A stretch of 64,000 nt of DNA from Bacteroidaceae bacterium (GTDB lineage: Bacteria; Bacteroidota; Bacteroidia; Bacteroidales; Bacteroidaceae): positions 1 through 64,000 of the forward strand of contig JAILKU010000001.1 of NCBI GenBank assembly GCA_024693505.1, written 5' to 3'. Positions 25,809 through 32,571 of this stretch are shown piece after piece. Below the pieces are notes generated by a model. It ran no database searches. It was given only the letters and a program-made list of their open reading frames with translations, and had not been told where the DNA came from. Position numbers and translations under genes: made by a program. Numbering within the stretch: the stretch's first letter is position 1; every line of letters starts with the position of its first letter.

Positions 25809-26492
25809 TCACATCAGTTTCTTTCTCGTCGCGAGCCGTTCGCGGAGGGTCTGGGCAAATAGTTCCCGAGTGTCGAGCCTGACAGCCGTTTCCTGCTGTT
25901 CCGGGCCACCGTTGATAGGGCTGCGGTCGTACTTCGGGAAGATGATGGCGCCGGCAGGACAGGTGCGGGCACAGGCAGGGCAGTTGTTCTTGCAGTGGGT
26001 GGGATGAACCACCCGGATGCGCTCCTCCACCATTTCATAGACCCCGAAGGGACAGAACTCCAAACACTTCCCGCATTCCGCACAGACATCCTTGTCGAGC
26101 ACGGGATACCAGGCATCGTCGCCCAGCTTGCAGGGCATAGTCTCCATCTGCTTCATCCACTCTTCCTCTGCCACATCGGCAACGCCCTCCACGGGCTTTA
26201 TGCCCAGGGCCTGGAGCACGTCTTCGGCTGTTCCCGTACGCAGATTCAGGGTCTGCACCTCGTCCTCGCCCACAAAGGCCATCAGACTCTTCACGGCTCG
26301 GGGATGGCAGGCTACTACGGTTGTCCGGGCTATATCGTGTACCGCCTCCGACTTTTTCTCGCAGAGCTCGCACAGGTCGGCTGTCAGGCATACCTCGATG
26401 CCGGCCCGCTGAGCCGCCGCAGCCACCTTGGCCACTTTCGTCTTGTCGATAAATGTGCGCGAGGCACATGAGCAAATCGTTATCTTATTCAT
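25809..26492 (-). CDS. Ferredoxin-like protein with two 4Fe-4S motifs and an HdrA-like N-terminus
   Basis: 227 residues. The start MNKITICSCASRTFIDKTKV and AGIEVCLTADLCELC resemble the N-terminal Cys region of heterodisulfide-reductase A-like proteins. The C-terminal half has two cluster motifs, CAECGKCLEFCPFGVYEM and CKNNCPACARTCPAGAIIFP. It is cytoplasmic (no signal). As the first gene of the run it could provide low-potential electrons for the radical SAM enzyme and for DUF116. The following 60 residues (PEQQETAVRLDTRELFAQTL...) are basic and helical. Confidence 0.82.
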   Translation of the reverse strand: MNKITICSCASRTFIDKTKVAKVAAAAQRAGIEVCLTADLCELCEKKSEAVHDIARTTVVACHPRAVKSLMAFVGEDEVQTLNLRTGTAEDVLQALGIKPVEGVADVAEEEWMKQMETMPCKLGDDAWYPVLDKDVCAECGKCLEFCPFGVYEMVEERIRVVHPTHCKNNCPACARTCPAGAIIFPKYDRSPINGGPEQQETAVRLDTRELFAQTLRERLATRKKLM

Positions 26493-26619
26493 AATTCATA
26501 ATTCAATAATTAAATACCCAAACGTCTAGCTTTCGTTATCGTTAGCGTTTTCGTTAGAGGGATTGCAGCGGCGCCAGCCCTCTCTCCCCTCCTTGACGGG
26601 AGGGGCCGGGGGAGGGTCT
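26493..26619. repeat. Leader plus GTTAGAGNNTGGC-type element with G/C-rich hairpin
   Basis: 26489-26512 is an AATTCATAATT leader. 26545-26619 has CGTTTTCGTTAGAGGG, GCGGCGCCAGCC and a hairpin of CCCCTCC/GGAGGGG type. The same order occurs at 30783-30857, 52028-52118 and, complemented, 32293-32490. The element supplies the stop codon (TAG, complement of 26618-26620) of the response regulator and may end transcription there. Confidence 0.65.
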
Positions 26620-27400
26620 AATTCATCGTCAGCCAGTTCTTGAACTCCGCAGCCTTGTTTTTGCTGACGAACAGGGGCTCGGGCAGTTCGACAGGCATCC
26701 TGACGAGCAGGCGGCTGTCGAACCATACGACAATCTCCTTCACGCAGTCTCTCGCCACGATATACTGCTTGTTGGCGCGGAAGAACCGGGCAGGGTCGAG
26801 GTTGCCTATGAGCGAGTCGAGCGAACGGTTGTAGAGCATCATACGGCCCGTCTTCAGATAGATCTGCGTCTTGCGGTCGGTGCTGTAGATGCAGGCCACC
26901 TCGTCCAGGCTGACGGGCATCAGCTTGTCCTTCACGGGCACGAGCAACGAGGTCAGGTATCCTGTTTTCCCCGCTGCGCTTTCAGCCGGACCGTCGGCAG
27001 GCCTCATCCGCATCAGACGCTCCAGGTAGGCCATCACGTCGCTCCTGCTCCAGCGCTTGAACTTCTCCAGGGCGCGCTCCAGTTCCGACATCTTGATGGG
27101 CTTGAGCAGATAGTCGATGCTGTTCACGGCAAAGGCATCCAGCGCATACTGATCGTATGCGGTGGTGAACACGATAGGGACGCTGACCTCCATCTCCTGA
27201 AACAGGGTGAACGCCGAGCCGTCGCTCAGGTGGATGTCCATGAAGATGAGGTCGGGAGCCGGGTTGCTGCTCAGCCACCTGACGGTCTGCTGAACGCTCT
27301 CGAGCACCTTCAGCGGCTCTATCTGCGGATCTATCTCCTGCAGCATCGCTATCAGATTCTCGCTGGCAGCCGTCTCGTCTTCTATAATCAGTACTTTCAT
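26618..27400 (-). CDS. LytTR-family response regulator
   Basis: 260 residues. The receiver domain (about 1-120) begins MKVLIIEDETAA and has the phospho-acceptor Asp in LIFMDIHLSDGSAF, followed by TTAYDQYALDAF and LLKPI with the conserved Lys. The C-terminal LytTR DNA-binding domain covers about 160-260 (FRANKQYIVARDCVKEIVVW...KAAEFKNWL). It follows its histidine kinase without a gap. It may control the big operon starting 125 bases downstream; no binding site was identified. Confidence 0.92.
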   Translation of the reverse strand: MKVLIIEDETAASENLIAMLQEIDPQIEPLKVLESVQQTVRWLSSNPAPDLIFMDIHLSDGSAFTLFQEMEVSVPIVFTTAYDQYALDAFAVNSIDYLLKPIKMSELERALEKFKRWSRSDVMAYLERLMRMRPADGPAESAAGKTGYLTSLLVPVKDKLMPVSLDEVACIYSTDRKTQIYLKTGRMMLYNRSLDSLIGNLDPARFFRANKQYIVARDCVKEIVVWFDSRLLVRMPVELPEPLFVSKNKAAEFKNWLTMN

Positions 27401-28405
27401 TTATCCTAATGGCAATATTACGGTGAATTTCTCTTCGCTCTGCTCCACCCTGATCTGCCGGTCCATCAGCAGCATGAAGCGCTTCTCCAGGTTGGCCAGC
27501 CCCGTGCCGTGCGTCTCGGGCTTGTAATGCTTGGGGTACAGGGGATTGACGACCATCAGCTCCCTGGCGCTGTTCATCACGATGTCTATGCGCATCCTGT
27601 GCTCGCTGTCTATCATGTTGTGAACCGTCACATTCTCAATCAGCGGCAGCAGTGCCAGGATGGGAATCTGCAGCGACAGGCACTCGTCCGGCACCTTTAT
27701 GTTGACATCCAGCTTGCCTGCATACCTCACCTCCATCACCTCGCAGAACGAACGGGCAAACTCCAGCTCTTCCTTCAGGGAGACCAGTCCCTTGTGCTCG
27801 CTTTGCAGGATGTAGCGGAAGATGTCGCTCAGATGGTCGATGTAGCAGATGGTCAGCCGGTCGTCCTTCTTCCTGACCAGGCTGCTGATGCCGCCCAGCG
27901 AGTTGAAGAAGAAGTGGGGGTTGATCTGGTTCGTGAGCGCTGTGCAACGGCTCTGCAGACTCTCGATCTTCAGCTGCTGCAGTTCCTCGTCCTTCTTCTG
28001 GTGCACCAGGCTCAGATGGTTGGCATAGCCGAGCAGCAGCCCCATCATGCCCATCACGAAGAACTGGAACGTCAGGATGATGGGCCGTCCGTCGAAGCCC
28101 GAGCAGATCAGGGCCGTGATGCCCTTGTAGAGGGCGTAGGCCACAGCCGTAAGCACGACGTTTGGCAGGATGCGGCGGGAAAGCGAAGGGGTCTTCAGCC
28201 ATCGCTGGTTGAAGTACAGAAGACCTATCGAGAAGAGCCAGAACAGGAAGAAGCGTATCAGGGTATTGTCGATGTAGCATGCCCGTTCCCCGGCAGGCAC
28301 AAAGTCCCAGTCCAGACTCAGGAAAAGCAGGTTGGGATAGCTGACGAAGGCCGTGCAGACCAGGCTGGCCAGGAGTATCTTGTTGAAAGACTTATCGTAT
28401 CTCAT
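27401..28405 (-). CDS. LytS-type sensor histidine kinase
   Basis: 334 residues. Four or five membrane helices occupy the first about 135 residues, and the HisKA_7-type phospho-acceptor region is ALTNQINPHFFFNSLGGISSLV (His about 169). The ATPase part is degenerate at its N-box (LPLIENVTVHNMID) but keeps HGTGLANLEKRFMLL near the end. This class pairs with LytTR regulators, and the regulator gene follows directly. No ligand-binding domain is visible, so the signal is probably sensed in the membrane. Confidence 0.9.
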   Translation of the reverse strand: MRYDKSFNKILLASLVCTAFVSYPNLLFLSLDWDFVPAGERACYIDNTLIRFFLFWLFSIGLLYFNQRWLKTPSLSRRILPNVVLTAVAYALYKGITALICSGFDGRPIILTFQFFVMGMMGLLLGYANHLSLVHQKKDEELQQLKIESLQSRCTALTNQINPHFFFNSLGGISSLVRKKDDRLTICYIDHLSDIFRYILQSEHKGLVSLKEELEFARSFCEVMEVRYAGKLDVNIKVPDECLSLQIPILALLPLIENVTVHNMIDSEHRMRIDIVMNSARELMVVNPLYPKHYKPETHGTGLANLEKRFMLLMDRQIRVEQSEEKFTVILPLG

Positions 28406-28442
28406 ATAAGGTACAGGTACATCTTAATAACTTTCGAGGGCA

Positions 28443-28450
28443 CAAAGGTA
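28443..28450 (-). promoter_or_regulatory. -7 box of the kinase/regulator pair
   Basis: Minus-strand TACCTTTG, an exact TAnnTTTG match 38 bases before the kinase start. No good -33 box lies at the right distance. Confidence 0.5.
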
Positions 28451-28524
28451 ACAATTATATTTTATATAATCCGCTTTTCATGCATAAAAACGTAAAAACA
28501 GCCCGTTATGCCGATTTGGAGGCA

Positions 28525-28554
28525 CAAAAAAAGCCCTCCTTTTGGTGGGAGGGC
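28525..28554 (-). terminator. Rho-independent terminator after the CobW gene
   Basis: GCCCTCC (28533-28539) pairs with GGAGGGC (28548-28554) around an eight-base loop. On the minus strand an eight-base T-run follows (complement of 28525-28532). It separates the CobW gene from the histidine kinase gene. Confidence 0.85.
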
Positions 28555-28573
28555 CTGCAGAAGAGTGCTGTTG

Positions 28574-29656
28574 TCAGACTATTCTGTGCGTTGGGTTCGG
28601 ACGACCCGGCTGGAGGTAGCGCCAGGCAAGTATCTCGTCCGTATATTGTCCGCCGATGGCGTCCAGGAGCACTTCGCGCACCAGTTCGTCGAGGTGCTCG
28701 GGGCTAGTCTCAACGCGCGCATTGATAATCAGCTTTGCGTTGTCGCTGCTGCCGGCCGTGCCGCGCAGCTGCAGGGTGTTGGCATCGCCCGTCAGGTTGC
28801 CTACGGCATACTGCCTGCCGTTCTCGGCAATCACCTTGATGTGGCCCACTCGCAGCTTCTCGCGCCTGACAGCCTGGGCAATGCCCGTCATGATATCCTT
28901 CAGAAGGGCATCCCAGTAGGCATTGTGGCCGCTGAGGGCTACGGTGCCGTTGAGCCAGCCCAGGACGGCCTCGCCGTGAGCGTACTTATCGTAGTTGATG
29001 TCCAGTATCTTCGTGCCTTCGCCCTGCCGGTTGGCCACCTCGCCGAACCATTCGCGGATGCCGACGCCGGTGAGGGTGCTGCAGGTCATCACCTTCGTGT
29101 GGTGGAAACAGGCCTGCGTGTCCTTCACCAGCTTCTCCGTCTCCTCGCTGCTCAGCAGGTCGGTCTTGGTGATCAGGATGACATCGCTCTCCTCGAGCTG
29201 CTTGCGGTAGATGTAGGCAGCATCCTCGTGCAGACCTCCGTTGCCTCCGTAGAGAATGGACCTGAGGCGTGCAGGATCACTGAGCACGGTCAGGGGCGAC
29301 ACGATGACCTCGGTGCTGTGGAACTTCTTCAGCGGACGGACAATGGTTGCCGTCAGGTCGGCACAACTGCCCACGGGCTCGGCAAGGATTACGTCGGCTT
29401 CCACGTTGCTCCGCAAAGAGCGAATGGCTTCGACGAAGCCGTTGAAGTTGCAGCAGAAACAGCTGCCGGCCACCTCGGCCACCTTCAGGTTGGCCTGTCG
29501 GAGCAGCTGGCTGTCAACGAGTTCGGGTGCCTGGTCGTTGGTGACGAGCCCGACGCGCTTTCCCTGGGCCATCAGACGCTGCGCCACGTCCCAGATGAGG
29601 GTGGTCTTGCCTGCTCCCAGGAAGCCACCGCAAATGATAAGTCTTGTAGTATTCAT
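28574..29656 (-). CDS. CobW/COG0523-family GTPase (metallochaperone-like)
   Basis: 360 residues. The Walker A motif GGFLGAGKTT (about 10-19) is at the N-terminus, the metal-binding CxCC motif is in GSCFCCNFNG, the G3 region is DVILAEPVGSC and the NKxD-like motif is TKTDLLS. The C-terminal part (about 210-360) is the CobW-C-like domain. Family members hand zinc, cobalt or other metals to client enzymes. It follows the aquaporin gene (82 bases) and may be co-transcribed with it. Its start is in a region next to an AATTCATAATT leader (29660-29696). Confidence 0.88.
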   Translation of the reverse strand: MNTTRLIICGGFLGAGKTTLIWDVAQRLMAQGKRVGLVTNDQAPELVDSQLLRQANLKVAEVAGSCFCCNFNGFVEAIRSLRSNVEADVILAEPVGSCADLTATIVRPLKKFHSTEVIVSPLTVLSDPARLRSILYGGNGGLHEDAAYIYRKQLEESDVILITKTDLLSSEETEKLVKDTQACFHHTKVMTCSTLTGVGIREWFGEVANRQGEGTKILDINYDKYAHGEAVLGWLNGTVALSGHNAYWDALLKDIMTGIAQAVRREKLRVGHIKVIAENGRQYAVGNLTGDANTLQLRGTAGSSDNAKLIINARVETSPEHLDELVREVLLDAIGGQYTDEILAWRYLQPGRPNPTHRIV

Positions 29657-29738
29657 TTTGTTAATTCATAATTCACAATTCACAATTCATAATTGAGCTG
29701 CGCTCCACTCTCCGCATTTAGGGGGTCGGGGGGTCTCC

Positions 29739-30551
29739 TTATTCCCTTCTCCCATGGGGAGCGGAGGGTCTGTTGACTGGCTCAAGCACATACTTGAAGA
29801 AGAGGGCGGCGATGCAGCCTCCGATGACAGGCGCAAGGACATAGACCCAGAACCATCCACCCACCGCATCGGGCAGGGCCGCCTGGCCCCATCCGGCGAA
29901 GTAGGCCACCAGCCGGGGCCCCAGGTCGCGGGCAGGATTCAGGCCGGCCTGCGTCAGGGGGGCAATGAAGAAGATGATGCTGCTCACAGTCAGTCCGATG
30001 AACATCGGCTGCAGGTCGGAGGAGGGGCGACCCACGTTGCAGTCCTCCGTCAGGGCGAAGATGAACAGCACCAGCAGGAACGTGCCGAAGCCCTCGGCAC
30101 ACATTGCCAGGGGCAGGCTGACTGTCGAGATGCCGGCGTCGCCCGGATTGGGATAGAACTCTCCGAACATACGCGCCGTATCAACCGAAGCGGCCGTACC
30201 GCGGATGATCTCGTGAACGGACTCATAATGCGCAATCGAAGCCGAGAACAGGCCGTAGAGTACCAGGCCGGACAGCACGGCACCCGCCAGCTGCGCCGTC
30301 AGATAGACAGGCAGTCGCCTGGCCGGCATCCGTCCTGCCACCACCATTGCCACCGACACAGCCGGGTTCAAGTGCGCACAGCAGATGTTGCGCGTCAGGA
30401 AGATGGCCAGCGTCACCCCCAGACCCCAGACCAGTCCAATCTGGAAAATGCTGTTGTACTCGCCAAAGAGAATGGATACTGCCACGCAGCAGCAGCCAAA
30501 GAGCGTGAGGATAAACGTCCCCATCAGCTCGCCGATAAAGTCTTTCATCAT
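29739..30551 (-). CDS. MIP-family channel, aquaglyceroporin (GlpF-like)
   Basis: 270 residues with six membrane helices and two half-helix NPA motifs: HLNPAVSVAM and GLNPARDLGPR. The Asp after the second NPAR is typical of glycerol facilitators, so glycerol or other small neutral solutes are likely. MMKDFIGELMGTFILTLFGC is the usual GlpF-like start; 30551 (or 30548) is chosen over 30587, which lies at the promoter. The C-terminus is at a normal position. No glycerol kinase gene is nearby. Confidence 0.9.
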   Translation of the reverse strand: MMKDFIGELMGTFILTLFGCCCVAVSILFGEYNSIFQIGLVWGLGVTLAIFLTRNICCAHLNPAVSVAMVVAGRMPARRLPVYLTAQLAGAVLSGLVLYGLFSASIAHYESVHEIIRGTAASVDTARMFGEFYPNPGDAGISTVSLPLAMCAEGFGTFLLVLFIFALTEDCNVGRPSSDLQPMFIGLTVSSIIFFIAPLTQAGLNPARDLGPRLVAYFAGWGQAALPDAVGGWFWVYVLAPVIGGCIAALFFKYVLEPVNRPSAPHGRRE

Positions 30552-30574
30552 TCTTTTCTTTTTGATTCGGAATA

Positions 30575-30582
30575 CAAAGGTA
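30575..30582 (-). promoter_or_regulatory. -7 box of the aquaglyceroporin gene
   Basis: Minus-strand TACCTTTG, an exact TAnnTTTG, lies 24 bases before the chosen start. A matching -33 box is not evident. Confidence 0.5.
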
Positions 30583-30589
30583 GTCATTT

Positions 30590-31249
30590 AGGCTCAATCC
30601 TGCACCCCACCCTATCATCATCACGAAAAAACATCGCTTTATCGCGAAAGACCAGTCACGGCTCAACCGCTCTCGGTTATCGGATACCATTACCCGCCCA
30701 TAGGGGAGACTGCCTTACACCAATCGCATTTTCTTGTTTTACTAAATGCAATAAGTGCAATAACTGCAAAAAGTGCAAAAAAGTTTTCGTTAGAGAGTGG
30801 CAACGGCGCCAGCCCATTCACCGCCCCTATGAGGGGAGGGGCAGGGGGTGGGGTAAGCAAGTAGTGATGCAAATAACTATGTGATGAATGATGCTTTAGC
30901 AGGGTGTTTACCCCACCCCAACCCCTCCCCTCATAGGGGCGGGGAATGGCTCGCGCCCTTCTCGTTGCTTCTAGCCCCATGCATCCTATTCCTAGCCCCT
31001 TGCTTTCTCCTCCTTGCGCCCTTCTCGTCAGCCTTCTGAGTCGACGGTGAACAATTCGTTCGCCGTCTCGTCCTCTTTGTCCACCTATTTCTTGATGGTC
31101 TTCTGTTCACCTGAAGTTGGCATCACGCCCCCGTTACTCCATCATTTGAGGCTATAGTTCAAGACCTGAACCCTGAATCAGGGACGTGGTTTTATCCTCT
31201 GAGTCTATATGCATACGCAGTGTATTCGATGTTTTTTGTATCCCGGCGC
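30590..31249. other. Gene-free region with repeat elements and hairpins
   Basis: No supported gene. 30745-30780 holds TGCAATAAC-type 9-mers. 30783-30857 is a copy of the GTTAGAGAGTGGC element with a CCCCT/AGGGG hairpin, and 30905-31035 carries a second G/C-rich hairpin and CTTCTCGTTGCTTCTAGCCCC-type sequence that is complementary to 32390-32465. 31043-31067 is a ten-pair hairpin (GACGGTGAAC/GTTCGCCGTC, one G-T pair, loop AATTC). The purpose is unknown. Confidence 0.6.
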
Positions 31250-31990
31250 CCGTCCTTCCCTGGAAAAGTTGAATGGTTTCTGCCTTAACCCTGGCATAGA
31301 TTGAATGGATTCCGAGTACCGTCTTTTAGGTCCCGAAATAAAGGAAAGCTTGGCTTTTGCCGTCAAAATCTATACCCATATTCGTCAATTAAAGGTCAAT
31401 TAATGGCTCATTAACGGCAATTAATGTCTATTTTGAAACGTATAATTACCATTAATCGCCCGTTAATCATTCATTAATCTCGTTATTTTATGCCGAAAAC
31501 GGGCGAAAAACACGAAAAAAGCGGATATTTTTCACCATTTGATGATGGTTTATTTTCCACTTCAGAAGATAATTCCCTTCATTTCCTTTCTTTTTTTGGG
31601 GCTTAAAGTTAATGTTTCATGCCACTTTTTATAGCCATTTGGCTATTTTCACGGCATTTTTTCGTGTAAAGATTTTTTTATGCAGACGAAAGAGCCCATG
31701 CCTGTTTTATGTAAATATTTTTCACACTAGCATCTCAACTATAACATAATCAAAGTATTAGCTTTTTACCCTAAATGGCATACATAGCAAGATGTGTCTT
31801 GCTAGGGCGCATTGTTTTTTGCAAAGTTTGCAGTTATTGCACTTTGCAAATCGCCGACTTTCCATTTTCCGCTAATATAATAACAAAGTCTATAGGCATA
31901 GTTTAATTATATTTATATATAATTTAGCGACATACCCCAAATGCAATAACTGCAATAACTGCAATAACTGCAAAATTGCAAATTTGTGTG

Positions 31991-32060
31991 TGCTAGTATT
32001 GTGCAGTATCGTGCAGTATAGTGCAATATCGTGCAGTATAGTGCCGTATAGTGCCGTATC
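31991..32060 (+). repeat. Phased 10-bp repeat array, left copy
   Basis: Seven units of exactly 10 bp (TGCTAGTATT, GTGCAGTATC, GTGCAGTATA, GTGCAATATC, GTGCAGTATA, GTGCCGTATA, GTGCCGTATC) stand upstream of a TATCTTTG box at 32085. One unit per helical turn puts the same face toward a binding protein. Confidence 0.85.
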
Positions 32061-32084
32061 GCGCATTGCGCCAAATAACTGTCG

Positions 32085-32092
32085 TATCTTTG
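32085..32092 (+). promoter_or_regulatory. -7 box inside the left inverted repeat
   Basis: TATCTTTG followed by CACCAGAAAAACGTGGACGG. The equivalent in the right copy (52303-52296, minus strand) is TACCTTTG with the same downstream sequence. A transcript starting here would run inward toward 32572. No ORF follows, so a non-coding RNA or leader is possible. Confidence 0.5.
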
Positions 32093-32244
32093 CACCAGAA
32101 AAACGTGGACGGCGGCTCGACTTAGTCCGGACAACATCAGAGCTTCCCCACATATCCTACAAGGGTTGGTTGCCATATAACCAGTGTTCTTTGACTTAAT
32201 GATACAAACAAAGTTTCTCTAACGGAAGGCGGCAGTAAATTTAC

Positions 32245-32281
32245 CAGACCCGGGTGTAAATTTTACTAGACCCGCCTCGCG
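32245..32281. repeat. TAGACCCGCCTCGCG motif, left inverted repeat copy
   Basis: AGACCCGGGTGTAAATTTTAC followed by TAGACCCGCCTCGCG; the same pair, complemented, is in the right copy, with single-copy forms at 3296-3330 and a tandem form at 39925-40013. Confidence 0.75.
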
Positions 32282-32517
32282 TAAAAAAAAAGACCCTCCC
32301 AAAAGAAGACCCTCCCCCAGCCCCTCCCTTGTAGGGCGGGGAGGGGAATGCTGGGGAAGCTGGAGACGATAGGAGCAGGAAGGCGCTAGGAACAGCGAGC
32401 AAGGACGCCAGGAGGAGAAAGCAAGGGGGCTAGAAGCAACGAGCAAGGGCGCCAGCCATTGCCACTCTCTAACGAAAACTTTTATTTGCATTATTTGCAC
32501 TTATTGCACTTATTGCA

Positions 32518-32549
32518 TTTGGTAATATCCAAAAAAATCACTATCTTTG
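32518..32549 (+). promoter_or_regulatory. Promoter of the GT/HIT/SpoIID fusion gene
   Basis: TTTG (32518-32521), a 20-base spacer and TATCTTTG (32542-32549) fit the Bacteroidales consensus exactly. The -33 box is the inner edge of the long inverted repeat (GCATTTGG). Confidence 0.8.
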
Positions 32550-32571
32550 CAGAGCAAAAGAGTGAAAGTAT

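Larger units (their letters stand above)
31250..32525. repeat. Long inverted repeat, left copy (pairs with 51988-53255)
   Basis: The + strand here matches the complement of 51988-53255. The outer 640 bases (31250-31890) match at about 95% by eye, a middle part (31900-32090) is variable in repeat number, and 32085-32334 matches closely again. A further 30-60 bases match at the inner end (32465-32525), after an insertion of about 110 bases. No open frame is kept between the copies. The outer part is rich in spaced ATTAAT/GTTAAT words. The right boundary is the CACTTATTGCATTTGG edge. It looks like a non-coding dispersed element; there is no transposase or obvious target duplication. Confidence 0.88.

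Noticed and set aside
31991-32060. CRISPR-like array
   Set aside because: Units are 10 bp with no spacers and no cas genes are present.
31890-32176. Two overlapping 87-codon frames over the left 10-bp array
   Set aside because: They translate repeat DNA into periodic peptides (LQLLQLL, SYCSYC) and have no counterpart in the right copy.
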